Shown here piece after piece: positions 26,732-34,943 of a stretch of DNA of 64,000 nucleotides. The translations under genes were made by a program, and so were the position numbers. Each line of letters begins with the position of its first letter. Position 1 is the stretch's first letter. The stretch comes from Candidatus Melainabacteria bacterium (GTDB lineage: Bacteria > Cyanobacteriota > Vampirovibrionia > Obscuribacterales > Obscuribacteraceae): NCBI GenBank assembly GCA_003963305.1, contig RXJR01000009.1, positions 310,150-374,149 on the forward strand, in the 5' to 3' direction. A model generated the notes under the pieces. That model saw nothing but the letters and a program-made list of their open reading frames with translations. It made no database searches and was not told the origin of the DNA.

Positions 26732-27772
26732 TTAAATGATTCCAGCCTTGAGCAAATCTTTCAAATGAATCAAACCAGTCGGTCGTTCTTTCTCATCTAG
26801 AATGAGCAGGTCTGAAATAGCGTGCTTTTCCATGACTCGCAATGCTTCGACTGCCAGTGACCTGGTCGAGATTGTTTTCGGATTTTTGGTCATAATCTGT
26901 TCTGCAGTTTTTTCAAATGCAGCGGCAGCGTGATTGACTAAGGCCCGACGTAAATCACCGTCGGTGATGATGCCTTGTAGTTTGCCGTCGTCATCACATA
27001 CCGAAGTGAAGCCCAGTCGACGTTTGTCAATTTCCTGAAGCACGTTTGTATAGCCGGAAGATATATGCACAGTTGGAACTTCCTGCTCCGGACGCATGAT
27101 GTCGGCTACCGTAATGAGTTGCTGCCCAAGACTTCCGCCGGGATGGCTGCGAGCAAAGTCTTCGGCTCTAAAACCTTTTTGCGACATCAGCACCATAGCT
27201 AGTGCGTCTCCCATCGCCAGAGCTGCAGTCGTGGAAGAGGTGGGTGCCAGATTGAGTGGGCAAGCTTCTCGAGCCACACCAACATCTAGAATTGCATTAC
27301 TGTGTTTCGCCAGGGTGGAGTTTTTGTTGCCGGTCAGAGCAATGATGGGAATACCGAGACGTTTAATTGGGTCCAGAGCCAGTTTGATTTCGCTAGTTTC
27401 ACCGGAGCCAGACAGGGCAACGACGATATCTTTCTCGTCGAGCATGCCGAAATCACCGTGCCGCAACTCGGCAGGATGAACAAAAAATGCCGGAGTGCCA
27501 GTTGATGCGAAAGTGGCGGCAAGTTTCGTAGCTATATGCCCAGACTTGCCCATGCCGGTAACAACGACCTTGCCCGCGCAGGCGCTGAGGAGCTTAACGG
27601 CCAGGTCGAACTGTTCGTCGAGTCTCTGGGCTACCGCTGCAATCGCCAGTGCTTCCATCTCGAGCACAGCTTTGCCCTGGGCTCTTAAGGCCGATTCTGT
27701 CGGCGCGTGGCTGGGTTCGAAATTGACCGCTGGCGTTGGAATTTCCTGTGCTGACTCTTTAGAATTAGGCAT
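26732..27772 (-). CDS. kdsD: Arabinose-5-phosphate isomerase, KpsF/GutQ/KdsD family
   Basis: The protein has 346 residues from the ATG at 27772; a TTG eight codons earlier is possible. The N-terminal SIS domain has VVVTGMGKSGHIATKLAATF, HPAELRHGDFGML and ALSGSGETSE, typical of sugar-phosphate isomerases. Two CBS domains follow (IMRPEQEVPTV to RRALV, and IMTKNPKTIS to the end). The family converts ribulose 5-phosphate to arabinose 5-phosphate, the first step to KDO of lipopolysaccharide. This suggests an outer membrane with KDO. No other KDO genes are adjacent. The N-terminal 30 residues are a polar extension beyond the usual start. Confidence 0.93.
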   Translation of the reverse strand: MPNSKESAQEIPTPAVNFEPSHAPTESALRAQGKAVLEMEALAIAAVAQRLDEQFDLAVKLLSACAGKVVVTGMGKSGHIATKLAATFASTGTPAFFVHPAELRHGDFGMLDEKDIVVALSGSGETSEIKLALDPIKRLGIPIIALTGNKNSTLAKHSNAILDVGVAREACPLNLAPTSSTTAALAMGDALAMVLMSQKGFRAEDFARSHPGGSLGQQLITVADIMRPEQEVPTVHISSGYTNVLQEIDKRRLGFTSVCDDDGKLQGIITDGDLRRALVNHAAAAFEKTAEQIMTKNPKTISTRSLAVEALRVMEKHAISDLLILDEKERPTGLIHLKDLLKAGII

Positions 27773-27964
27773 CCTGGTCTCTTTGATTCTTGACAAGCCG
27801 TCTTGTCGAACATGGGCATTCTAGCTTTTATGGCTCATCGTTTTCTTGACAAATATTCAGGTTGGGCGGAGGTGCCGGTACCTGAGCAAAATAATGGGGT
27901 ATGAAGCCAGTAGCAGTGAACCTTTTCAGTGTCCAAGATAAATAAAGGAATTTGAATAACTCTG

Positions 27965-30505
27965 ATGGCTGTCATTTTTTCGCGTGGCGACAAGCTAGAA
28001 AACGGTCACTACACGGTAGTCAAAGAGCTCGGCGTGGGCGGCATGGGTGTTGTCTACCATTGCCGAGACGAGCAACTGATGAGGGATGTGGCTATCAAAA
28101 TGCTGCTGCCCGAGTTGATGACCGATAAGTCAAACGTTGAAATTTTCAGACAGGAAGCCAGGCTTGCCGCGCAATTAGAACATCCCAATATCGTTACGGT
28201 GTACGAAATTGGTGTAGAGGAGCGGCAAAAGAAGCAACACCATTACGTGTCAATGGAATATTTGCCGGGCGGAAACCTCGCCAATCGTGTCGTGAGTGGA
28301 CCTCTAGCTGTCGAGCACTGTCTCAACTGGATGAAGCAATTGGCTTCGGGGCTTACTTTCGCCCATAAGCGCGGGGTGATTCACCAGGACATCAAAGCTG
28401 ACAACATTTTCATAACCACCGAAGGTGATTTGAAGATTGGAGATTTCGGTCTGGCCAGACTTCTTGTTGGTCGGGTTCACTACAACTCGGCCACCAAAGG
28501 CATGGGCACTCCTGCCTACATGTCACCTGAACTGTGCAGGGGAGAGCCTCAGGATCACCGGTCGGATATTTATTCACTGGGAGTTCTTTTCTTCGAAATG
28601 GCCACCGGGCAGTTGCCGTTTCGTGCGGGCGGAATGATCGAGATGGCAACTAAACATTCGTCTGCGCCGATTCCTTCCGCTAAGCGGATCAATCCGCTTA
28701 TCCCCGACATCTTAGACAAAGTAATCCGTCGCATGATGGCTAAAACGCCTGAAGAACGCTATTCAAACATGTCGGAAGTTTTGACCATTCTTGATGACTT
28801 GATTTTTGAATTGCGTGTCGCCAGGTTAGGGCTGGGCAATCGACCTTTGTTGCGTTCAGGACCGGTGCAAGTCGACCCCCTGTTGCAGCAGCAGTTTATT
28901 CAGGCTAAAAGCGCTGAAGTCGAGACAAGTGCCAGTTTGAGCCCGGTCACTGCTCTGGATGGCACGTGGGCGCGCTCGCCTGGCGACGTGGCTCGGTCAG
29001 AGTCTCAAAATTTGAGACTGCCTGAGGTGGCAGAAGTGCGCACCGGTCAGTCGAATCTACCCAGATCCGAGTCGGAAGAGTTGATGGCTCAACTGGAAAG
29101 CAGCGTTGCCGAGCAGGCGCGACTTGAAAAATTGACCGGCAAGCCGCATACGGAGCCGGTTCGTCAGCCTCGTAAACAGACAGATTTTGTTGTATCGCAG
29201 CGAATATCTAAGCAGCCGAACAGCTCCAACATCTCTGCTGCACCCATAGATCAGCGCCGTGTCGACCAGCCGGGAACGAATGCGCCTGTGGTCAATGCTG
29301 CGAAGGAGTCGACTTCAGCCAGCAAGAACACGCATGGACAGCCTGATTTTAATCAACCGTCAGGAAAAACTCCTCTCGCTGCTCCCAGGAGCGGGGCACC
29401 TCCTGTAACACCATCGCAGGCGGCGCCAGTTTCTGCTGGAGCACCACCGACGATACCGTCGGTGACGCAGCCGCGTATTTCCTCGTCTGGGCTCAAGGCT
29501 GTACCGGCTGGATCATTGCGAGCACCGATCGACCAGATCTGGACCTTTAAAACTCGCGGTCCAATTGGCTGGTCTTCGTCTCCGGTCATCGATAAAGACA
29601 ATAGGATTATTTATTGTGCTTCCTCTGACTGTCATGTATATGCGCTCGACGCCAATTCTGGAGAACTAATCTGGAAGTACGATAGCGGCGGTCCAATTTT
29701 GTCGAGCCCGGTGATTAGCGGAGACAGGATATCTGTCTTTAACGCCACCGGTAAAGTTGTCACTTTGTCAGCAAAAACTGGCGCTAAGGCCTGGAGTTTC
29801 TCTTGTGAGGATGAGTTGCTCACCACGGCTGTAAGTTACAAAGATTGTTTGATTGTGCCAACAGCCAAGGGTCGTCTCGTATGTCTGGATCAAGCCAGTG
29901 GCATTATTCGTTGGCAGCAGCAAATGAATGAGCCGATAGTTTCAGCTCCACAACGCCACGCCGATCTTTTGCTTTTTGGCACCAAGAGTGGTTACTTCCA
30001 CGCAGTTTCTGCCGACAATGGCAAAAGCATCTGGACGTTTGAGACTGCGTCGGCAATTGTCGCCAGTCCTGCTGCTTCAGTTGACAGTGTCTATTTCGGA
30101 ACCTCTAACGGAGTCTTTTATGCGCTTGAGGCAGACAACGGCAATTTGATCTGGGAGTATCCAACCGATAAGCCGGTTGTCTCGCGCGCTGTGATTGCTT
30201 TTACTTCGGTGATTTTTGCCAGCCACGATAAATGGCTATACTGCTGCGAGAAGTATGACGGCAGCTTGAAGTGGAAGGGTGCGGTGCGCGGCAAGGTGAT
30301 AGCCAATCTCATTGTCTACAAAGACCTTGTTCTCAGCGCCAGTCATGAAGGATGGCTGCAAGCATTCTCTTCTAAGACTGGAGAAATAAAATGGCAGAAA
30401 GATACCGAGCGCTGCCTTGAATCTGCACCGCTTGTGGTGAATGACAAGCTCTATATGGGCTCTGTTGAAGGTGAACTGGCTGCCTACTCTTTTCATGACG
30501 TTTGA
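27965..30505 (+). CDS. Ser/Thr protein kinase with C-terminal PQQ-type beta-propeller
   Basis: This 846-residue protein has a Hanks-type kinase at residues 13-290: glycine loop GVGGMGVV (22-30), Lys45, Glu64, catalytic loop HQDIKADN (Asp142), DFG (160-162) and GTPAYMSPE. The usual HRD Arg is replaced by Gln, making it a non-RD kinase. A Pro/Ser/Gln-rich linker (about 300-525) has no membrane segment. The C-terminal 320 residues form repeated PQQ-like blades (YALDANSGELIWKYDSG, VSADNGKSIWTFET, ALEADNGNLIWEYPT), a probable seven- or eight-blade propeller for ligand or protein binding. The target is unknown. No phosphatase is adjacent. Confidence 0.93.
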   Translation: MAVIFSRGDKLENGHYTVVKELGVGGMGVVYHCRDEQLMRDVAIKMLLPELMTDKSNVEIFRQEARLAAQLEHPNIVTVYEIGVEERQKKQHHYVSMEYLPGGNLANRVVSGPLAVEHCLNWMKQLASGLTFAHKRGVIHQDIKADNIFITTEGDLKIGDFGLARLLVGRVHYNSATKGMGTPAYMSPELCRGEPQDHRSDIYSLGVLFFEMATGQLPFRAGGMIEMATKHSSAPIPSAKRINPLIPDILDKVIRRMMAKTPEERYSNMSEVLTILDDLIFELRVARLGLGNRPLLRSGPVQVDPLLQQQFIQAKSAEVETSASLSPVTALDGTWARSPGDVARSESQNLRLPEVAEVRTGQSNLPRSESEELMAQLESSVAEQARLEKLTGKPHTEPVRQPRKQTDFVVSQRISKQPNSSNISAAPIDQRRVDQPGTNAPVVNAAKESTSASKNTHGQPDFNQPSGKTPLAAPRSGAPPVTPSQAAPVSAGAPPTIPSVTQPRISSSGLKAVPAGSLRAPIDQIWTFKTRGPIGWSSSPVIDKDNRIIYCASSDCHVYALDANSGELIWKYDSGGPILSSPVISGDRISVFNATGKVVTLSAKTGAKAWSFSCEDELLTTAVSYKDCLIVPTAKGRLVCLDQASGIIRWQQQMNEPIVSAPQRHADLLLFGTKSGYFHAVSADNGKSIWTFETASAIVASPAASVDSVYFGTSNGVFYALEADNGNLIWEYPTDKPVVSRAVIAFTSVIFASHDKWLYCCEKYDGSLKWKGAVRGKVIANLIVYKDLVLSASHEGWLQAFSSKTGEIKWQKDTERCLESAPLVVNDKLYMGSVEGELAAYSFHDV

Positions 30506-30552
30506 TTCTTGCGAGAACCTTGTATTTAACCAGCTAATTGATGGGCGTCTCG

Positions 30553-30558
30553 TATAAT
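30553..30558 (+). promoter_or_regulatory. Candidate -10 box before the exported protein gene
   Basis: A perfect TATAAT lies 35 bases before the ATG at 30593, in the short gap after the kinase gene. No good -35 hexamer is at the right spacing, so confidence is limited. Confidence 0.45.
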
Positions 30559-30592
30559 TAGCGGTTCGATTTATTACTAACAAGGAAGAATC

Positions 30593-31168
30593 ATGACAAG
30601 AATCGTTGCTGGGCTCGTATCGCTTGTGACGGCCCTGGTTTGTTGCTCCGCGGCACTAGCTGTTGACTATCCTAAAAAGGCATTTGACGCCTCTTATGAC
30701 CTGACCGCCCCGACCGGGAACAACACGATGCGCATGTGTTCTGATGGCAAGGGGCGCATGAGAACTGAGACCGTTACCCCAGGCGCCAGAGTCGTTACCA
30801 TCTCTGATTATCCGAACCTTGTCTCCATTACTATTCTTGACGCTCAGAAAATGGCCATCAAGAGCAAACTAACAGCCGACAGTTATCAGGGGTCCGAGAG
30901 TGCCGATATGAAAAAGAAGGGCGCCAAGGACATCGGTAATAAAGTGGTAGCTGGACATCCATGCCACGGCTGGGAATATAACCAACCTGCAACCAAAACC
31001 GTCACTCAAGTCTGGATAGGTAATGACATCGATTGGTTGGTGCAATCAAATACTCAACTTCCAAACGGCAAAAGTGTAATGACACTGAAGACTTTTGCAG
31101 CGAAAGCTCCGGATGCGTCTTTGTTTTCGATGACGGTGCCGGCCGGCTATAAAGTGAACGGACCTTAG
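30593..31168 (+). CDS. Exported protein of unknown function
   Basis: This 191-residue protein has a clear signal peptide (AGLVSLVTALVCCSAALA). The mature part is beta-rich, with repeated short strands (MRMCSDGKGRMRTE, RVVTISDYPNLVSITILD, VTQVWIGNDIDWLV). The layout resembles periplasmic DUF4412/LolA-like proteins, but I cannot name a family with confidence. AAGGA precedes the ATG. It stands between the kinase gene and the YbaB-like pair. Confidence 0.78.
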   Translation: MTRIVAGLVSLVTALVCCSAALAVDYPKKAFDASYDLTAPTGNNTMRMCSDGKGRMRTETVTPGARVVTISDYPNLVSITILDAQKMAIKSKLTADSYQGSESADMKKKGAKDIGNKVVAGHPCHGWEYNQPATKTVTQVWIGNDIDWLVQSNTQLPNGKSVMTLKTFAAKAPDASLFSMTVPAGYKVNGP

Positions 31169-31237
31169 GTTCCCTCCGCCCGTCCCACTTTTGTCGGTGT
31201 CAGTCTATCTAGGCGCTGAATAGCTTCAGGGGAAGAT

Positions 31238-32197
31238 ATGGGAAACTTCTACTCAAACATAACTCTCAGTACTGGTGAACGGGATAAAGTCATCAACTTT
31301 CTGATAGAGCAGAAACGGCATACGTTCGTCTATCCCATCGATGACTTTATCTGCGTTTTTCCAAAACACGACTCAGTCCTATTCGAATTGGCTGAACAGT
31401 TATCGGCGCTTCTAAAGTGTCCTGCTTTCGCAGTCATGATTCATGACGATGACTTGCTCATTTACAAGCTGTTTGATTCGGGCAAACTGCTTGATCAGTA
31501 CAATTCCTGCCCTGGTTATTTTTCGGGCGTTGATCAACCAAGCTCGGGCGGAGACCCTGAAAAGCTCTGCCTGGTTTATTCTGCACCTGATGAGGTGGAA
31601 GCTCTAGAAGAGATCTTGCGGAAGAATTATACTTTCGAATCCAATCGTCATGATGCAATTATTGCAAAACTGAACTTGCCATATTGCACCGTAGGTAGTG
31701 GCTTCGGGTATCTGGAGAGAGATGAGACTCCAGACGATCTTGTCGTTGCCGATCTGATCGAAACTGCACCAAATGATCAAGCCGGTGACACTGATCCTGA
31801 ATCCGGCAGTAGCTCGTCGAAGGGTCGAGGTTTCGTCGACCTGGACGAGGGATCTCATTTGACCAAAAATGCTGTGGCAAGCATGCTTAATGATCCCGAA
31901 CTGCTCCAGCGTGCCTGGGCCAAAGCAAAAGCTGGTGCTGATGATTATGTGAAAGCAATGATGGAAACCGAGGTGAAGGGATCTTCGGGTGGTGGTGCCG
32001 TTGTTATTACCAGTAAAGGTAACTTGCAATTTACCGGCGTCAAACTCTCTCCTGAAGCAATTAACGCTGAAGATGTCGGTATGCTGGAAGACCTGGTGCT
32101 GTGTGCGCTCAACGATGTAGCTCAGCAAACGCGAGTAAAGATGGAAGCAACTAAGAAGAGTGTTTTGAACCAGCAATTGGGTCAGCTCGGGCTCTGA
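31238..32197 (+). CDS. Unknown N-terminal domain fused to a YbaB/EbfC-like domain
   Basis: This 319-residue protein starts at an ATG after GGGGAAG. Residues about 222-319 resemble the nucleoid-associated YbaB/EbfC family: an amphipathic helix, then VKGSSGGGAVVITSKGN and MLEDLVLCALNDVAQQTR at the positions of the family's 'veGeaGgGaVkVt.nG' and 'mLEDLi.aAvNdA' motifs. Residues 1-100 form a separate alpha/beta domain (TFVYPIDDFICVF, FAVMIHDDDLLIYKLFDSG, DQYNSCPGYF) that I do not recognise as a named family. A second, short YbaB-like gene follows 19 bases downstream. YbaB proteins bind DNA; the fusion suggests a sensor or partner-binding module. Confidence 0.75.
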   Translation: MGNFYSNITLSTGERDKVINFLIEQKRHTFVYPIDDFICVFPKHDSVLFELAEQLSALLKCPAFAVMIHDDDLLIYKLFDSGKLLDQYNSCPGYFSGVDQPSSGGDPEKLCLVYSAPDEVEALEEILRKNYTFESNRHDAIIAKLNLPYCTVGSGFGYLERDETPDDLVVADLIETAPNDQAGDTDPESGSSSSKGRGFVDLDEGSHLTKNAVASMLNDPELLQRAWAKAKAGADDYVKAMMETEVKGSSGGGAVVITSKGNLQFTGVKLSPEAINAEDVGMLEDLVLCALNDVAQQTRVKMEATKKSVLNQQLGQLGL

Positions 32198-32216
32198 TAA
32201 CCATGCAGCAATTGAC

Positions 32217-32516
32217 ATGACTAATTTCTCCAATGAAAATCCGTTGCCCCGGATGCATCAGCTTCTGCTCAAGATCAGACGTGAACTTGATGCTATCAAG
32301 GTTGAGGGGGTGTCCGGAGACGGGGCGGTTCGCATAGTCTTAAGCGGCGGCACCAGATTTGAATCAGTAAAGATCGATCCGTCGCTAGTTTCCGAGGCAA
32401 ACAAAGAGCAACTCGAGCAACTTCTGCTCGAGGCAACTCAAGATGCGGTTAAACAGGTGCTTCTTGAAGTAAAACTGAAGACTGATGCTTTGCGGCAAGA
32501 ATTCGGATTTCAGTGA
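32217..32516 (+). CDS. YbaB/EbfC-like protein
   Basis: This 99-residue protein has an N-terminal helix (MHQLLLKIRRELDAI), the strand motif VEGVSGDGAVRIVLSGG and SVKIDPSLV, and a C-terminal helix (EQLEQLLLEATQDAVKQVL), in the order and size of YbaB/EbfC nucleoid-associated proteins. Canonical YbaB genes sit by dnaX and recR; this one instead follows a YbaB fusion gene and is likely co-transcribed with it. The two may form a heterodimer, since the family is dimeric (inference). Confidence 0.7.
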   Translation: MTNFSNENPLPRMHQLLLKIRRELDAIKVEGVSGDGAVRIVLSGGTRFESVKIDPSLVSEANKEQLEQLLLEATQDAVKQVLLEVKLKTDALRQEFGFQ

Positions 32517-32606
32517 GCGTGATACTTGATGTGATATCAGGCTCGAATTTGAAAAAACGAAGTCAAGTGTCGTGCTAGGGACTGTTTTTTTGGTTTAATA
32601 GACAGT

Positions 32607-33038
32607 ATGGATACAAGCGGTGTGCACACCTGGTTAGTTCTCTGGAAGGCTTATGATGCCTGCCACAGTCAGGCCGAGCGTAGTATCGAAACTTTCGGCA
32701 TGTGTTACTCTGACTTCGCTGTGATGGAGTGTCTTCTCCATCGCGGTTCGCAAACTATAAACGCAATTGGAACGAAGGTGTCGCTCACCAGTGGTTCGAT
32801 TACCACAGCTGTTGATCGTCTCGAGCGTCGCGGTTTTGTCGAGCGTTCCAGCTCAGACGAAGATCGTCGAGCCAAGGTGGTGAGTTTGACTGAAGAAGGG
32901 ACGAGAGTGATACGGGAAGCGTTTGAAAAGCATCAAGTTGATATGGAGCAAATGGCAGCTCCACTCAGCGTTGCTGAGCGTCAGACTCTTCTCAAGCTCC
33001 TGAAAAAACTAGGTAAGTCGGCAGCTTCTTCCGACTGA
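32607..33038 (+). CDS. MarR-family transcriptional regulator
   Basis: This 143-residue winged-helix protein has INAIGTKVSLTSGSITTAVDRLERRGF for the recognition region and SSSDEDRRAKVVSLTEEG for the wing, the standard MarR signature. It should bind DNA as a dimer and respond to small phenolic or oxidant signals. It stands before ppk2 on the same strand, 87 bases apart; control of ppk2 is possible but not shown. No clean operator palindrome was found near either gene. Confidence 0.9.
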   Translation: MDTSGVHTWLVLWKAYDACHSQAERSIETFGMCYSDFAVMECLLHRGSQTINAIGTKVSLTSGSITTAVDRLERRGFVERSSSDEDRRAKVVSLTEEGTRVIREAFEKHQVDMEQMAAPLSVAERQTLLKLLKKLGKSAASSD

Positions 33039-33125
33039 CAATTTTTTGATTACAAGAATCAGTTAAAGCGTGAGAATTACTGCTGACTGGTGAACAATGA
33101 CTTTGATGGCTTGAGGTTAGTTTAA

Positions 33126-34259
33126 ATGGCTAAATCTACTAACAATGGTCGAGGTCGTGCACCATCCCTTCGTGCGGCTCAGACAAGACGGACAGGCACG
33201 GTGGGTATCGCGCGCCGGAGAAGAAACTCGAAAGCGGTTACCGATGCTGTTATTGAGCAGACCAGTGCAGACCTGATGTCTGATAATGCAGGTGCTGCAA
33301 ATGGCAAAGCCAGCTCGCAGAGGAGCTCTGTCAAATCAACGGCTGTCGAAAAGAACGGACGGAACGGTATCAGGGACAACGACGCCGAGATTCAGTCTGA
33401 AAAGCCCGAGACGGGAAAAATTGACGCTGATGATCTGGCTCGGGTGAACACCCAGCGTGGTCTGCTCAAATTGTTGAAATCCAAGAACATTAAACTCAAG
33501 TCTGTTCTCAATGAGATGAATTATGAAGAAGAGCTGGTGCTCTTACAGATTGAGTTAGTCAAATTGCAGCGGTGGGCACAGAAGAACGGCAAGCGCATTG
33601 CAATTTTGTTTGAGGGTAGAGATGCTGCCGGAAAAGGCGGTGCTATTCGCAGATTTACCGAGCATCTGAATCCGCGTTCCATGCGGGTTGTAGCACTACC
33701 TAAGCCAAGTGAAGTGGAAACGGGGCAATGGTACTTCCAGCGCTACAGTGTGCAACTGCCAAGTGCAGGCGAGATTGTTTTCTTCGACCGCAGCTGGTAC
33801 AACCGAGCTGTAGTCGAGCCTGTGAACGGATTTTGTACTGAAGAAGAGTACGATCGGTTTATGCAGCAAGTGACTGAATATGAGCACATGCTCTACGAAG
33901 ACGGCATTACGATTATAAAATTCTGGTTCTCTATAACGCGAGAAGAGCAGATGGCCAGATTTACATCGCGTCGTGTCAATCCGCTCAAGCAATGGAAGCT
34001 GAGCCCGATTGATGAGAAAGCGCAGGATCTCTGGCAAAAGTACAGCCATTATAAAGAGCTGATGTTCAGTCGTACGCATACGTCATTCAGCCCCTGGATC
34101 ATTGTGCAAGCTAACAACAAGAAAAAAGCCAGACTGGAAAGTATTCGCTATGTGTTGAGCACTTTAGATTATTCTGGAAAAGATACTCCCAAAACCCAGC
34201 TCTTTCCTGATCCCAACATTGTTCAGCGCTATCATCGAAACAGCGCCAACCAGGATTGA
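33126..34259 (+). CDS. ppk2: Polyphosphate kinase 2 family protein
   Basis: This 377-residue protein has a PPK2 domain from about residue 105. It shows Walker A in FEGRDAAGKGG (164-172), Walker B IVFFDRSWYNR (Asp221), the lid region around FTSRRVNPLKQWKLSP, and the family end VLSTLDYSGKD. PPK2 enzymes transfer phosphate between polyphosphate and nucleotides, usually making GTP/ATP. The first 100 residues are a disordered, strongly basic extension (RGRAPSLRAAQTRR, ARRRRNSK) not found in standard PPK2, perhaps for polyphosphate or nucleic-acid contact. This fits a polyphosphate-storing organism. Confidence 0.93.
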   Translation: MAKSTNNGRGRAPSLRAAQTRRTGTVGIARRRRNSKAVTDAVIEQTSADLMSDNAGAANGKASSQRSSVKSTAVEKNGRNGIRDNDAEIQSEKPETGKIDADDLARVNTQRGLLKLLKSKNIKLKSVLNEMNYEEELVLLQIELVKLQRWAQKNGKRIAILFEGRDAAGKGGAIRRFTEHLNPRSMRVVALPKPSEVETGQWYFQRYSVQLPSAGEIVFFDRSWYNRAVVEPVNGFCTEEEYDRFMQQVTEYEHMLYEDGITIIKFWFSITREEQMARFTSRRVNPLKQWKLSPIDEKAQDLWQKYSHYKELMFSRTHTSFSPWIIVQANNKKKARLESIRYVLSTLDYSGKDTPKTQLFPDPNIVQRYHRNSANQD

Positions 34260-34281
34260 AACCTGGTCAGCAGGTCAGGTG

Positions 34282-34305
34282 CAATGCACAACTGTGTGTG
34301 CATTG
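34282..34305 (+). repeat. Inverted repeat covering a start codon
   Basis: CAATGCACA (34282-34290) and TGTGCATTG (34297-34305) are perfectly complementary around a 6-base loop. The ATG at 34284 lies in the left arm, so the mRNA hairpin could hide the start codon. Confidence 0.6.
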
Positions 34306-34943
34306 TAAGAGAAGGATTGGATCTATTTGAAAGTGAGTGCACCAGTCAGTTGAACGGCGACGAAATATTCGAACGTATGGCTCAGAAGTACGGCGATTGC
34401 GGTACTTATTCAGACTCGGGCAAAATCGAAGCAACACGGGGTGTAATGACGTTCAAGACGTATTTTGTACGCCCTAATCTTTTCAGATTCGAATTTAGCC
34501 ATCAAGCTGAGGAAACTGGACTGTCGGAATTTATCTGGTCCGACGGGAATGAGCTTTTCACTAGCTACAACAATGATTTCAATCATCTTCCCTGTGACAA
34601 TATTCCCAGATTACTTGATGAAATCGGCACGGCCGCTCAAGAGGCATCATATCTGGTGCCAATGATGTTGATGCCGGATTACGCGGGACCTGCCGCCCTC
34701 ATCAACGCTTCACCGTACGTTCAAATCGAGCACACTTCCATTGCCGACAGATCGTGTCATCGCATTAAGTCAACCAATCCCGAAGCTTCTTACGTAGCCG
34801 ATTTATTGATCGACAGCCTTGGCTATAAGCTTCGACGAATGATCATTGAATTCAAATCAGGCGACAAAGCGGAAGTGATCTTTGGAGATGTGAGTTTTGA
34901 CAGACAAATCTCCGAAGATATCTTCAATCTGAAACATCTCTAG
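34284..34943 (+). CDS. Hypothetical protein, LolA/DUF2092-like fold possible
   Basis: This 219-residue protein has no signal peptide. It is beta-rich: TFKTYFVRPNLFRFEFSHQ, FIWSDGNELFTSYN, then a helical insert and paired strands (YKLRRMIIEFKSGDKAEVIFGDVSFDRQI). The 'RPNLFRFEF...SDGNELFTSYN' pattern resembles periplasmic LolA or DUF2092 proteins. Here it lacks an export signal with the chosen start, so it could be cytoplasmic, or the start may be wrong. Its stop overlaps the stop of the converging prenyltransferase gene by four bases. Confidence 0.7.
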   Translation: MHNCVCIVREGLDLFESECTSQLNGDEIFERMAQKYGDCGTYSDSGKIEATRGVMTFKTYFVRPNLFRFEFSHQAEETGLSEFIWSDGNELFTSYNNDFNHLPCDNIPRLLDEIGTAAQEASYLVPMMLMPDYAGPAALINASPYVQIEHTSIADRSCHRIKSTNPEASYVADLLIDSLGYKLRRMIIEFKSGDKAEVIFGDVSFDRQISEDIFNLKHL

